Source: Candidatus Methylomirabilis lanthanidiphila
Lineage (GTDB): Bacteria; Methylomirabilota; Methylomirabilia; Methylomirabilales; Methylomirabilaceae
DNA: 40,909 bases
Assembly: GCA_902196205.1 (NCBI GenBank)
Contig: CABIKM010000035.1
Location: forward strand, 1 to 40,909
Direction of reading: 5' to 3'
Below, piece by piece: positions 1-8,201 of the stretch (the first letter of the stretch is position 1; each line of letters begins with the position of its first letter). The notes beneath the pieces were generated by a model. That model searched no databases and was not told the DNA's origin. It worked only from the letters and a program-made list of their open reading frames with translations. Both the position numbers and the translations under genes were made by a program.

Positions 1-121
1 TGCAGATGTAGAACAGGCTGATCGCAATCATACATTTCCAGAACACACCCCAGCCAAACATCTGCTCGGCCGACTCAGCACGCTTAGCGGGTGCTGCGGC
101 TTCCGTCCTGTACTGTGCCAT
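1..121 (-). CDS. pmoC: Probable PmoC, particulate methane monooxygenase subunit C (N-terminus only)
   Basis: Only the first 40 codons are present; the gene runs off the left edge. It starts MAQYRTEAAAPAKR, a soluble Ala-rich leader, and enters a hydrophobic segment (CMIAISLFYIC) at residues 30-40. This is the shape of PmoC/AmoC proteins, which have a short polar N-terminus before the first membrane helix. PmoC is a membrane subunit of the copper enzyme that oxidises methane to methanol, usually first in a pmoCAB operon. The ATG is at 119-121 with a strong AAGGAGG site at 131-137 on the minus strand. The long leader and upstream MarR gene fit a regulated operon head. The fragment is short, so another membrane protein cannot be excluded. 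Confidence 0.45.
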   Translation of the reverse strand, partial: MAQYRTEAAAPAKRAESAEQMFGWGVFWKCMIAISLFYIC

Positions 122-192
122 TGGTTTCTTCCTCCTTACGCTGTGATCAATTTACATGCATAGACTGTACTACTCTTGAATCGCACATCTTC

Positions 193-370
193 TTGCTTCT
201 TGTTGCTGCCAGCTCTCACCTCCTTTGCGGCTTCCAGTAATGGAATAGGTTGAGGTTTGAGGTAGTTATTGCTCTGGGAAAATCGCTCTTTGCTTTCTGT
301 TGATGCCGGCTCTCACCTCCTTTGTCGCCGCAATGAAACGGGTTAAGGTTTACGGTCACTGTTGGTCTCG
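193..370. repeat. Two imperfect tandem repeats in the pmoC leader, each with an SD-like motif
   Basis: A 38-base block at 193-230 recurs at 290-327 with 32 of 38 bases identical, and similarity continues into 239-270 and 332-363, giving a period of about 93-97 bases. Read on the minus strand, towards pmoC, each copy holds AAAGGAGGTGAGAGC followed by GGC. These cores look like Shine-Dalgarno sites (218-226 and 315-323) but have no start codon at proper spacing. With the sites at 420-427 and 131-137 there are four SD-like motifs between marR and pmoC. A run of nine G lies at 389-397. The region 122-485 has no other convincing gene. Confidence 0.6.
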
Positions 371-414
371 TAGAAACGTTTCACGGTTGGGGGGGGGTCG
401 TCAAACTGCACCAC
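343..414 (-). CDS. Possible 23-codon leader ORF upstream of pmoC
   Basis: On the minus strand an AAAGGAGG site (420-427) lies five bases before tandem GTG codons (412-414 and 409-411). The frame stays open for 23 codons (starting VVQFDDPPP) and stops with TAA at 343-345. It encodes a polar peptide with three prolines in a row and no recognisable domain. The spacing is ideal for initiation, so it could be a regulatory upstream ORF of the pmoC transcript. The proline run could stall ribosomes. It may equally be chance; no homologue is recognised. Confidence 0.25.
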   Translation of the reverse strand: MVQFDDPPPTVKRFYETNSDRKP

Positions 415-458
415 GGGATCCTCCTTTACCGACTATTCAGTTCGCCACATAAATGAGT

Positions 459-468
459 GTGTATACAC
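459..468. promoter_or_regulatory. Palindrome downstream of marR, possible operator
   Basis: GTGTATACAC is a perfect 10-base palindrome just past the marR stop. It continues into CACCTAT, and a similar string, GTATATGCACCTAT, lies at 946-959 on the other side of marR. The two sites share GTATA and CACCTAT but differ by two inserted bases. Paired AT-rich palindromes next to a MarR gene are common operators; binding here is inferred only. Confidence 0.3.
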
Positions 469-485
469 CTATATGACAAAAAAAC

Positions 486-902
486 TCACTCTAAGCGGGC
501 TAGGGCGATCACTGCTGACAAATCGGCCAGTAACGTGCTCCAGCGTTGGCGACCCAGCCCTTCGACGACACGTGTTTGAGCCTTTTCCCAAAGCGGCAAA
601 GCCTTTGCCAGAGCCTCCCGGCCGGAGGGTGTCAGCGTCACCACCCTCGTGCGCTGGTCCTGGCCCGCTTCGATCGTGATCAATCCCTGATTTACTAGCG
701 GCTTCAGGTTGCGCGTCATTGTAGTTCGGTCTATGACCAATATCTGACCGAGGCGCGTGATGGTAGTCGAACCCCCACTTGCGAGGACGTGTAGCAACGC
801 GAACTGAGTTACCCGCAAACCGCTCGGTTTTAGAATTCGGTCATAGAGCTCTGTGACTGCCCGTGCTGCCTTGCGAATACTGGAACAGGCACACGCCGCC
901 AC
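486..902 (-). CDS. MarR-family transcriptional regulator
   Basis: A 138-residue winged-helix regulator. The N-terminus (AACACSSIRKAARAVTELYD) matches the subgroup with a Cys-x-Cys pair before the dimer helix. The recognition helix region is around residues 45-70 (TITRLGQILVIDRTTMTRNL), and the wing carries the family DQRTR motif near residue 83. The start is GTG at 900-902; an in-frame TAA directly upstream rules out an earlier start. MarR proteins are dimeric repressors or activators that often respond to small phenolics or to thiol oxidation; the two N-terminal cysteines could act as a sensor. It is transcribed towards pmoC and divergently from the NFACT gene, so it may control either or itself. 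Confidence 0.85.
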   Translation of the reverse strand: MAACACSSIRKAARAVTELYDRILKPSGLRVTQFALLHVLASGGSTTITRLGQILVIDRTTMTRNLKPLVNQGLITIEAGQDQRTRVVTLTPSGREALAKALPLWEKAQTRVVEGLGRQRWSTLLADLSAVIALARLE

Positions 903-945
903 TTAAGCTAACCCTGACTCTGTTGGGTGACTCCTCACATTGAGA

Positions 946-959
946 GTATATGCACCTAT
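946..959. promoter_or_regulatory. Second candidate MarR site in the marR/NFACT intergenic region
   Basis: GTATATGCACCTAT lies in the divergent promoter region between marR (start 902) and the NFACT gene (start 1078). It shares GTATA and CACCTAT with the palindrome at 459-468. It is well placed for autoregulation of marR. This is based on sequence resemblance only. Confidence 0.25.
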
Positions 960-1077
960 TGTTGTCTTGTCAACTCCCTATTTACAATTTATTTCCGGGA
1001 GGAGTCGTTCCCCGCTGCCATCCGCTTCGACTGAGCCGGCCTTTACAGGCGACACGCCCTTCGGTATAGTGCCGGTC

Positions 1078-2877
1078 ATGGATGCCTTTTGTCTGGCCGC
1101 GATCATTCAGGAACTGCAAGCCGTCCTTCCTGGCGCCGAGATTAACCGCGTTCAGCAGCTCGATCGGTGGAGTCTGCTGCTGGTCTTTTACGGGAGACAA
1201 GGGCCGGGCGGGCTCGTGCTGTCCGTTAAGCCTGGCGCGCCAAGAATCGAGTTGGTCTCGCCGCCGCGCAAGTCTTCCGTGCCCTCGTCGAGGTTCGGGG
1301 ATCTTGTTGCGTCAAAGACCAAAGGGGCGCTGATCGAAGCGGTCGAGCAGGTGGGGTTGGATCGGATCATGGCGATCCAGATGCGCGGCGGCCCGCTGCC
1401 TGGTTCGACGGCGCTCACCACAGGCGAGGCGGCCATGACCCTATATATCGAGATGCTTGGGCCCGCGAGCAACGTGTTTCTCGTCGATCGAGTTACCGGA
1501 ACGATGATTGATCGCCTTCGCGCGGCCTCCGGAAGAGCCGGAAATGAGACGCCTGAACCTGGCGCGCCGTATCACCCCCCCTTCGATGGCGACCGTGTCG
1601 ATTCCCGGTCTGTCGGACTAGAGCAGTTTCAAGAAGTCGTGAGCGCGCGCCTCGCTGAAGGGATGGATGCGCCGCGTGTGCTTTCGACCGGCTTCGCCGG
1701 GCTCAACACAGTGATGGCCAGGGAGCTGGCGGCCCGTTCCGGCATCTCAACGCGCGCCTCTCTTGACCAACAGGCGCGTGCCCTATGGAAGTCGTTTCGC
1801 GAACTCATGGACCGCGTGACCGCTGCTGCCTTCGAACCCCGGCTGCTCATGGGGAGCGATGGAAAGCCTGTCGGTATGGCGGCCTTTCCGCTCGTCACGG
1901 TTCCTGCCGATCAGCAGGTTCCTTGTTCTACGATGTTGGAGGCGCTTGCCGCTTATCACAGAAGTCGTGAGCAGGTTGAACGGCTGGATGTCCTTCGGGT
2001 TGAGCTGCTGCGTCGGCTGCAGCGCGAGATCGGAGCGGTGGAGCGGCTTGCGGTTAAACTCGAGCAAGAGGCCGCTCTCTATCGTGATGGCGAACTGCAC
2101 GCCCGTAAAGGCCGACTCCTGCTGGCCAATCGGGCTCAGATTCGGCGTGGACAGCAGACGGTTGAGCTTACCGACTACGCCGATCCTGGAGCGCCATTGC
2201 TGCGCATCGATCTGGATCCGGCCTGCTCGATTGAAGACAATGCTCAGCGCTATTTCGCCCTGCACCGCAAGGCGAAACGCGGCGCAGAGATTGTCGGCAA
2301 GCGTCTCACGGAGACGGCGGAGCGGCTCCGTACGCTGCGGGCCATGATGAAGCAGGTCGAGACGGCGCAGAACGTGGACGAACTGGAGCAGGTTGACGCT
2401 ACTGCGGCTCGTGTGGTGAGGCGTCGTCCGGTTCAGACGCCGGCAGACTCGCGCGCGCGGCGGTCGGAAGGCCCGGAGCCGCGCGCCTTCCGCTCCTCGG
2501 ACGGCCTGACGATTCTGGTCGGTAAAAGCGGGCCAAGCAACGATCACCTGACCTGGCGGCTTGCCCGATCGCACGATCTGTGGCTTCATGCCCAAGGTAT
2601 CCACGGCTCGCATGTCCTCGTTCGCCTGCAGAAAGGGAAATCGGCCCCGCCGCGAACCCTGTGCGAGGCGGCGCAACTCGCGGCCTATTACAGTAAGGGG
2701 CGCGGGCAGGTCAAGGTGCCGGTCGACTATGTCCTGCGGAAATTCCTGAGGAAGCCGAAGGCTGCCGCGCCGGGGGCCGTACTGCTCACGCAGGAGAAGA
2801 CGATCACGGTTCGGCCTGAGGCTGACCTGGTTCGCCGACTGCATGCCGCTGAAGACGCTCTCCGCGCCGAGGAGTGA
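1078..2877 (+). CDS. rqcH: NFACT-family protein (RqcH/Rqc2-like ribosome rescue factor)
   Basis: A 599-residue protein starting MDAFCLAAIIQEL, the family's normal N-terminus. The frame is open further upstream to 940, but that part lacks family similarity. Order: NFACT-N domain (about 1-220), helix-hairpin-helix part, coiled coil (about 300-430, rich in Leu, Arg and Glu), and a C-terminal NFACT-R domain with the motif DLWLHAQGIHGSHVLVR beginning at D500. Bacterial RqcH binds stalled 50S subunits with peptidyl-tRNA and recruits tRNA-Ala to add C-terminal alanine degradation tails. Older annotations call it a fibronectin-binding protein. The stop is immediately followed by the ATG of the Ppx gene, so the two are probably co-transcribed. 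Confidence 0.88.
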   Translation: MDAFCLAAIIQELQAVLPGAEINRVQQLDRWSLLLVFYGRQGPGGLVLSVKPGAPRIELVSPPRKSSVPSSRFGDLVASKTKGALIEAVEQVGLDRIMAIQMRGGPLPGSTALTTGEAAMTLYIEMLGPASNVFLVDRVTGTMIDRLRAASGRAGNETPEPGAPYHPPFDGDRVDSRSVGLEQFQEVVSARLAEGMDAPRVLSTGFAGLNTVMARELAARSGISTRASLDQQARALWKSFRELMDRVTAAAFEPRLLMGSDGKPVGMAAFPLVTVPADQQVPCSTMLEALAAYHRSREQVERLDVLRVELLRRLQREIGAVERLAVKLEQEAALYRDGELHARKGRLLLANRAQIRRGQQTVELTDYADPGAPLLRIDLDPACSIEDNAQRYFALHRKAKRGAEIVGKRLTETAERLRTLRAMMKQVETAQNVDELEQVDATAARVVRRRPVQTPADSRARRSEGPEPRAFRSSDGLTILVGKSGPSNDHLTWRLARSHDLWLHAQGIHGSHVLVRLQKGKSAPPRTLCEAAQLAAYYSKGRGQVKVPVDYVLRKFLRKPKAAAPGAVLLTQEKTITVRPEADLVRRLHAAEDALRAEE

Positions 2878-3816
2878 ATGGCGGTCTACGCAGCTATTGA
2901 TATCGGCACCAATACCCTTCGCCTCATCGTGGCCGAGGCGGTGAGCGCCGACCACTATACCGTCCTTCACGAGGAGCAGACCATCGGTCGTCTTGGTGAA
3001 GGATTACTGCCAAGCCGGCTGCTCCAGGACACGCCCATGCGGCGATGCCTGAAGGTCCTCAAGAGATTCGGCGAGACGGCCTGCCGCTTCAAGGCCCGGC
3101 ATGTGGCGGCGGTTGCCACCAGTGCGGTGCGGGAGGCGAGTAATCGCGAGGAGTTTGTCGCAGCGGCGCTCCGTGAGAGCGGGCTCAACATCCGGGTGAT
3201 CGACGGAAACGAGGAGGCGCGGCTCACCCTCCTCGGCGTTCGGCGCGGACTCCGCGTTGGGTCGAGGCGGGTCCTGGTGCTGGATATCGGCGGGGGGAGC
3301 ACCGAGTTCGTGTTGGCCAGGGGGGAGACAATTGAGGCGATGGTGAGCACCGGCCTGGGCGTCGTCAAGCTGACTGAGGCGCATCTCAAGAGCGATCCGC
3401 CAACCCCGGATGAGCTGGAGGCCATTGAACAGGTTGTCGCGGACCGAGCCGGACGACTTCGCACCGAACTGCCGGATCTCAATGGGGCGACGCTTATCGC
3501 CACTGCCGGGACCCCGACCACCCTTGCGGCGATGGATCTGGGGCTCACCGTCTATAGTCCCGCTCGCGTAAACGGCCATCGGCTGTCGATGACCCGGACA
3601 AGGCAACTGTTTCAGGCGTTGGTGACCAGACCGCTGGCCGAGCGGCGTGAATGCCCGTCCGTAGAGCCGGGGCGGGCTGATGTGATGGTGGCCGGTACCG
3701 CCCTTCTCCTGACGGTGATGGGCGTACTTGCCTACGACGAGTTCACGGCCAGCGACAGCGGTCTGCGTGAAGGAGTCCTCCTGGACCTCATCAGACAGCA
3801 GGCCGCGCAAGACTAA
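2878..3816 (+). CDS. ppx: Ppx/GppA-family phosphatase
   Basis: A 312-residue protein of the short two-domain Ppx/GppA type (actin-like ATPase fold). Visible motifs are AIDIGTNTLRL near the N-terminus, ATSAVREASN near residue 81, LDIGGGSTEF at about 135-144, ATAGTPTTLAA and the C-terminal SDSGLREGVLL. The family hydrolyses inorganic polyphosphate or pppGpp; which of these applies here cannot be told from sequence. The ATG directly follows the NFACT stop codon, which suggests translational coupling. The C-terminal HD domain of long Ppx proteins is absent, as is usual for this subgroup. Confidence 0.88.
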   Translation: MAVYAAIDIGTNTLRLIVAEAVSADHYTVLHEEQTIGRLGEGLLPSRLLQDTPMRRCLKVLKRFGETACRFKARHVAAVATSAVREASNREEFVAAALRESGLNIRVIDGNEEARLTLLGVRRGLRVGSRRVLVLDIGGGSTEFVLARGETIEAMVSTGLGVVKLTEAHLKSDPPTPDELEAIEQVVADRAGRLRTELPDLNGATLIATAGTPTTLAAMDLGLTVYSPARVNGHRLSMTRTRQLFQALVTRPLAERRECPSVEPGRADVMVAGTALLLTVMGVLAYDEFTASDSGLREGVLLDLIRQQAAQD

Positions 3817-3956
3817 CGCCGCTCTTTGTGCCGGCGCCCTGCCATGCCCGCACGATTTCGCCTTCTTTCCTTTGCGTTGACAACGCTCTCCGTTGTATGC
3901 TAAGGATGATTTCACCACAGGGGGATTCGTGAGCCGTGAGCCCATAGAACCACTCG

Positions 3957-4502
3957 ATGGACACTGACAAAGTATTGGTATTGAATAACTCGTTTGAGCC
4001 CCTCCACGTCTGCACCGCGCGAAGAGCCATTATTCTGCTGTACACCGGCAAGGCCGAACGGATTGAGGACGGTCCGCGCGTCATCCACTCCCCTTCGATT
4101 GCCATCATCATTCCGGCCGTGATCCGTCTCCATCGCTACGTGAAGCGTCCTGTTATTCCCGCGGTCTCCTTTAACAAAAAGAATATCTTGAAGCGGGACG
4201 GCTATACCTGTCAGTACTGCGGACGAAACGGCGGCGAGCGGATGACCATCGATCATGTGATTCCCCGGTCGCTGGGCGGGCGGACCATCTGGGAGAATGT
4301 GGTAAGCGCCTGCCGCGCCTGCAATGTGAAGAAGGGGAGCAAGCCCCTGCACGAGGCCAGCATGAGCCTGCTCCGTAAGCCTGCCAAGCCGGTCTCGGTC
4401 GTCTATCTCGGCATCATGTTCTATTCCCCGCACGGGATCGGGTCCTGGAGCAAGTACCTCCCGCGCGGCGCAGGGGGGGAGCTGTCGGGCTCCCTCTCCT
4501 GA
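3957..4502 (+). CDS. HNH endonuclease
   Basis: A 181-residue protein. The HNH zinc-finger nuclease core runs from KRDGYTCQYCG (C85, C88) through MTIDHVIPRSLGG (D99, H100) and WENVVSACRACNVKKG (C119, C122), with all metal-binding cysteines present. The N-terminal 75 residues (LVLNNSFEPLHVC) are typical of the conserved stand-alone HNH proteins found widely in bacterial chromosomes. The exact role of this subgroup is not established; such genes often sit near repair genes, and here uvrB follows after 12 bases. No clear ribosome binding site precedes the ATG. Confidence 0.85.
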   Translation: MDTDKVLVLNNSFEPLHVCTARRAIILLYTGKAERIEDGPRVIHSPSIAIIIPAVIRLHRYVKRPVIPAVSFNKKNILKRDGYTCQYCGRNGGERMTIDHVIPRSLGGRTIWENVVSACRACNVKKGSKPLHEASMSLLRKPAKPVSVVYLGIMFYSPHGIGSWSKYLPRGAGGELSGSLS

Positions 4503-4514
4503 CCACCCTTCCCC

Positions 4515-6515
4515 ATGCCCAATTTCAAGCTCGTCTGCGACTATCAGCCAAAGGGCGATCAACCCCAGGCGATCAGCAAGCTGGTCGATGGGTGCCTGCA
4601 GGGCAGGCCCCACCAGGTCCTCCTGGGAGTGACCGGTTCGGGCAAGACCTTTACCATGGCGAACGTGATCGCGGCGGTCGAGCGCCCGACGCTGATTATT
4701 GCCCACAACAAGACCCTGGCGGCCCAGCTCTTTGAGGAGTTCAAGGCATTCTTCCCGCACAACGCCGTTGAATACTTCGTCAGCTACTATGATTACTATC
4801 AGCCGGAGGCATACCTGCCCGTTACCGATACCTTCATCGAGAAGGATTCGATGATCAACGATCAGATCGACAAGCTGCGCCATTCGGCCACCCGGTCGCT
4901 GCTGGAGCGGCGCGACGTGGTGATCGTGGCCTCGGTATCGTGCATCTACGGCCTGGGTTCTCCTGAAGCCTATTATGGGATGATGGTCTTCCTGGAGCGG
5001 GGGGGAGTATGTAATCGGGAGGCGATGCTCCGGAAGCTGGTGGAGATCCAGTATCAGCGGAACGAGTACGATCTGCACCGCGGAACATTCAGGGTCCGGG
5101 GAGACGTGGTGGAGATCTTCCCCGCCTACGCCGATACTGTAGTCCGGGTGGAGCTGTTCGGCGACGAGGTCGAAGGGCTATGGGAGGTGGACCCGGTGAC
5201 GGGCGAGCGGATCGAGGCGCTCTATCGGGTGCCGATCTATCCGGCCACGCATTATGTCACCCCCCGCGATCGTCGAGAGGCGGCCTTTGCCGCGATCCTC
5301 GAGGAGCTGAATGAACAGGTCGCGTCGTTTGAGAAGGCCGGGAAGCTCCTCGAAACACAGCGGCTGAAACAGCGCACCTTCTTTGACCTCGAAATGATGC
5401 GGGAGATCGGAACCTGCAAAGGGATCGAGAACTACTCGCGCCATCTGTCCGGTCGGGCGACGGGCGCGGCGCCCCCCACGCTGATGGACTACCTGCCGAG
5501 GGATGCTCTGGTGATGATCGATGAATCCCACCAGACGATTCCGCAAATCCGCGGCATGTATCACGGCGACCGCTCCCGCAAGAAGACGCTGGTTGAGTAC
5601 GGATTTCGCCTTCCGTCCGCCCTGGATAATCGACCGTTCACCTTCGAGGAGTTTGAGCAAGCCGTGCGTCAGGTCATCTATGTATCGGCCACGCCCGGCC
5701 CCTACGAACTGACGAAGGTCAAGGGAGAGATTGTGGAGCAGATTATCCGCCCCACCGGTCTGATCGATCCTGAGATTCAGATTCGACCGATCCGCGGACA
5801 GATCGATGATCTGATCGGCGAGATCCGGGCGGTCACCGCGAGAGGCCATCGGGTCCTGATCACGACGCTGACCAAGCGGATGGCCGAGAACCTGACCGAC
5901 TATCTCGCCGAGGTCGCGATTAAGGTCCGCTATCTGCACTCCGATATCGATACGCTGGAGCGGAGTGAGATTATCCGCGAGCTGCGACTGGGGAATTTCG
6001 ATGTGCTGGTGGGGATCAACCTGTTGCGGGAAGGGCTGGACATCCCGGAGGTCGCGCTGGTGGCCATTCTGGATGCCGACAAGGAGGGGTTCCTGCGCTC
6101 CGCGGGCTCCCTCATTCAGACGATCGGCCGCGCCGCCAGGAACGTCGAGGGGCGGGTCGTGCTCTACGCCGATACCATGACGGATTCGATGAAGCGCGCC
6201 ATCGACGAGACCGAGCGGCGACGTGAGCGCCAAATGGCCTATAACCGTGAGTACGGTATCACGCCGGAAAGCATCAAGAAGTCAATCTCTACTGTCCTTT
6301 CGAGCGTCTGCGAGAAGGACTACTATACCGTTCCGGCGACGCCCGAGACCGAGGACGCCGATCGTGTTACGCAGGAAGAGCTGCCGGCCTACATCGAACA
6401 GTTGGAGAAAGAGATGCGGGCAGCGGCGAAGCGGCTCGAGTTTGAGCGGGCGGCGGAACTCCGGGATCGCATTCGGGAGATGGAGAAGCGCCACCTCGGC
6501 ATAACAGAGGGTTAG
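4515..6515 (+). CDS. uvrB: Excinuclease ABC subunit B
   Basis: A full-length 666-residue UvrB. It has Walker A GVTGSGKT at about residues 38-45, the UvrB signature [12 protein letters not shown], the damage-probing hairpin region with [10 protein letters not shown], the DESH box in [12 protein letters not shown], helicase motif [11 protein letters not shown], and a C-terminal UVR coiled coil ([17 protein letters not shown]) that contacts UvrC. UvrB verifies lesions after loading by UvrA and positions UvrC for dual incision in nucleotide-excision repair. The start ATG at 4515 gives the expected N-terminus; no strong ribosome binding site is seen, so coupling to the HNH gene is likely. Confidence 0.97.
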   Translation: MPNFKLVCDYQPKGDQPQAISKLVDGCLQGRPHQVLLGVTGSGKTFTMANVIAAVERPTLIIAHNKTLAAQLFEEFKAFFPHNAVEYFVSYYDYYQPEAYLPVTDTFIEKDSMINDQIDKLRHSATRSLLERRDVVIVASVSCIYGLGSPEAYYGMMVFLERGGVCNREAMLRKLVEIQYQRNEYDLHRGTFRVRGDVVEIFPAYADTVVRVELFGDEVEGLWEVDPVTGERIEALYRVPIYPATHYVTPRDRREAAFAAILEELNEQVASFEKAGKLLETQRLKQRTFFDLEMMREIGTCKGIENYSRHLSGRATGAAPPTLMDYLPRDALVMIDESHQTIPQIRGMYHGDRSRKKTLVEYGFRLPSALDNRPFTFEEFEQAVRQVIYVSATPGPYELTKVKGEIVEQIIRPTGLIDPEIQIRPIRGQIDDLIGEIRAVTARGHRVLITTLTKRMAENLTDYLAEVAIKVRYLHSDIDTLERSEIIRELRLGNFDVLVGINLLREGLDIPEVALVAILDADKEGFLRSAGSLIQTIGRAARNVEGRVVLYADTMTDSMKRAIDETERRRERQMAYNREYGITPESIKKSISTVLSSVCEKDYYTVPATPETEDADRVTQEELPAYIEQLEKEMRAAAKRLEFERAAELRDRIREMEKRHLGITEG

Positions 6516-6606
6516 AAGGAGGCGGAAGAGGGAAGCTGATCGAAGCGTAGAGCAGCAGCGGATCGAGGACTAGAGACAAAGATTCCTGTCTGTATGGACA
6601 GGGCGT

Positions 6607-6626
6607 TGAGAGGCGCTGAGCTCTCA
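6607..6626 (+). promoter_or_regulatory. Small hairpin in the cold-shock gene leader
   Basis: TGAGAG (6607-6612) pairs with CTCTCA (6621-6626) across an 8-base loop, ending about 10 bases before the AGGAGGG site of the cold-shock gene. Cold-shock mRNAs often have structured leaders. The stem is only six pairs, so function is uncertain. Confidence 0.25.
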
Positions 6627-6648
6627 GAGACAACAGGAGGGAGCGAGA

Positions 6649-6852
6649 ATGAAAGGCAAAGTGAAGTGGTTCAATGTGACGAAGCGGTTTGGGTTCGTTG
6701 TGCGGGACGATGGAGGACAGGATGCATTCGTCCACGCGAGCGACGTAGAGGGAGGCGCGACCCTAAGGGAAAACGATACGGTCGAGTTCGACCTGGGTCA
6801 GGATGATCGTGGCCGCGCGAAAGCGGTCCGGGTCCGGGTCATACAGGGGTAA
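6649..6852 (+). CDS. Cold-shock domain protein
   Basis: A 67-residue single cold-shock domain of usual length. It begins MKGKVKWFNVTKRFGFV, with RNP1 (KRFGFVV) and RNP2 (DAFVHAS) intact, followed by the acidic linker and C-terminal strand. These small five-stranded barrels bind single-stranded RNA or DNA and melt mRNA structure. An AGGAGGG site lies about 8 bases before the ATG. RNP1 has RFGF in place of the more usual GFGF, a tolerated change in the family. Confidence 0.95.
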   Translation: MKGKVKWFNVTKRFGFVVRDDGGQDAFVHASDVEGGATLRENDTVEFDLGQDDRGRAKAVRVRVIQG

Positions 6853-7043
6853 TCACCGAGACTACACCTATCCGAACGCGCATTCGCTCAGTGTGAGCCG
6901 GAAGGTCCGTTGAGCGCGGATCTCTCCACTGCATAGTATTTGTCTTTTTGCAGATGTCTTCAAGGCGCTGCTCTGTGAAGCCACGCCGTCAACTCCGGTA
7001 ACGGCGGGATCGGGCTTTCGCTCACCCATCCGCCGTTTATCGG

Positions 7044-7487
7044 TCAATCTATCCACTTATGCCTGTGCCCCTTTCCATGGCCGGCCTTAGGCGGGGGCCC
7101 CCCACCTTTCTTCATGTGACCAGGCGGGACCTTGTAGTAGGATGCGGGGACAGCGAGGACAGGTCGGGGGACCCGCTCCACTGCGATGAAGGTCCATGGA
7201 CCGCTATAGTTTGCCGCCATGAACCAGGCACCGTTGTGGCGGGTATAGTATCGTCGGCCATACGAGAAGAAATTGACACTCAAGCCGGGCGCGTAATAGA
7301 CCGGCGTACCGGGTACGACGACGAGCGGCGGCGGCGCTGCTATGGCAATCGGCGGCGGCGGGGGAGGTGACGGCGCCCCGATGTTCACACCGATGCTGAA
7401 GTTGTCCGCCCGGACCGGCAGCGGTTTCAGTGCCGGGCCTGAGGCGGCTACGATAACGATACTGGCGAAAATGAGCATACGCTTCAT
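7044..7487 (-). CDS. Secreted proline-rich protein with YxxxxNGxW / GPW motif
   Basis: A 147-residue protein. The start at 7485-7487 (MKRMLIFASIVIVAASG) is chosen because a GAGGAGG site precedes it and it begins a clear signal peptide ending near ADN; the open frame upstream to 7661 looks non-coding. After a run of prolines (PSPPPPPP) come VYYAPGLSVNFF, YYTRHNGAWFMA and YSGPWTFI, a pattern seen in small exported proteins of unknown function. The C-terminus is basic and glycine-rich (KKGGG, KGHRHK). It is probably periplasmic or outer-membrane associated. No function is assigned. Confidence 0.7.
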   Translation of the reverse strand: MKRMLIFASIVIVAASGPALKPLPVRADNFSIGVNIGAPSPPPPPPIAIAAPPPLVVVPGTPVYYAPGLSVNFFSYGRRYYTRHNGAWFMAANYSGPWTFIAVERVPRPVLAVPASYYKVPPGHMKKGGGPPPKAGHGKGHRHKWID

Positions 7488-7737
7488 CTCAACGATCCTC
7501 CTCTGTTGTGTTGGGCCGAGAGTGTCGCGACATGACGGTAAAATCCTTCTGCCAGAGGTGACGTGCATAGATATTGCCAAGTACGCCGTGAACGGAACCT
7601 CTTGATTTATCAGGACTTCTGGCTTGGTGCATGGTGGGGTGATGTCCTGGATGTCCCGCAAATTTTACATTGGTGTGTAATCCCTGGATGGCGTTTATTC
7701 TGGAACGAACAGATGGCTTGGTCGGCGACGTCTCGCA

Positions 7738-8007
7738 TCACGAGCCTGGAGTAGGCAACTTGATCGTGCTGCTCAGACGCTGCGAGAGATCGCCGGCAAC
7801 ATCCGCGTTGATTGTGTTGCCGGAGAGATAGACGGCGATGTCCACGTCGTGGAAGGCGTCAGAGTCGACAAATGACCCGTAGACATAGGCGAAGAGCACG
7901 TCTGGGTGCGGGGAGGGTTCGGCGACAAGCTGATCCCGGATCTGGCTGCGCTCCTCTGGGCTCAGCCGGAAGAGCTGTTTCATCCGAAGCGTGGGACCCG
8001 CCGTCAT
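7738..8007 (-). CDS. MNT-type minimal nucleotidyltransferase, C-terminally truncated
   Basis: An 89-residue MNT domain with the catalytic GSFxxx...DVD signature (VYGSFVDSDAFHDVDIAVYL, residues 42-61). The family normally continues through a conserved 'lPVDVrvLN' segment; here the frame ends directly at LPTPGS, so the last third is missing. The ATG at 8005-8007 has a GAGGTG site and overlaps the stop of the vapC remnant (ATGA). MNT proteins act as antitoxins of HEPN toxins by AMPylating them, but no HEPN partner is present next to it. It is probably a degraded antitoxin. Confidence 0.6.
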   Translation of the reverse strand: MTAGPTLRMKQLFRLSPEERSQIRDQLVAEPSPHPDVLFAYVYGSFVDSDAFHDVDIAVYLSGNTINADVAGDLSQRLSSTIKLPTPGS

Positions 8008-8152
8008 GCGATCACCTCGACGAGGTTACTATGGGGTGAAAGCGCCCGGTCGAAGGTCAGCAGCCGCGCCGGCTCGTACAGGGCCTGGGATGATGAGCAG
8101 CGGGTTGGGCGGCTGCCCAAAGCATCACGTGGGTGTCAAGAAGTAGGCGCAC
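8004..8152 (-). pseudogene. vapC-like PIN toxin remnant with internal deletion
   Basis: On the minus strand a GTG at 8150-8152 starts VRLLLDTHVMLWAAAQP, a typical PIN N-terminus with the first catalytic Asp. A few codons later the other end of a PIN domain appears in a different frame: YEPARLLTFDRALSPH, ending EVIA and TGA at 8004-8006. The middle of the domain, roughly two thirds, is gone, and the two ends are out of frame. The stop overlaps the ATG of the MNT gene. Confidence 0.7.
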
Positions 8153-8201
8153 GACCCGGTCCTTCGAACTCGGCGATCACGTCCTCGGGCAGCGGCGCGT
8201 C
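8136..8201 (-). pseudogene. Phd/YefM-type antitoxin C-terminal remnant
   Basis: The minus strand encodes DAPLPEDVIAEFEGPGR and stops at 8136-8138, overlapping the vapC remnant. This is the conserved toxin-binding tail of Phd-family antitoxins ('fdaPLPedi...FeG'). It follows directly after the TAA of the intact vapC at 8202, so everything upstream of this tail is lost. Antitoxin tail and toxin remnant are in the order expected for a phd-vapC operon. Confidence 0.6.

Noticed and set aside
193-370. CRISPR-like reading of the pmoC-leader repeats
   Set aside because: Only two imperfect copies with a period near 95 bases, no constant repeat/spacer pattern and no cas genes.
940-1077. 46-codon N-terminal extension of the NFACT frame
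   Set aside because: It lies in the marR promoter region, has no family similarity, and the internal ATG gives the normal NFACT start.
1783-2970. Long antisense frame opposite the NFACT gene (also similar long frames opposite kdpB, uvrB and the PLD-SNF2 and Eco57I genes)
   Set aside because: These are shadows: GC-rich codon use keeps the antisense frames open, and their products resemble no family, while the sense frames carry full motif sets.
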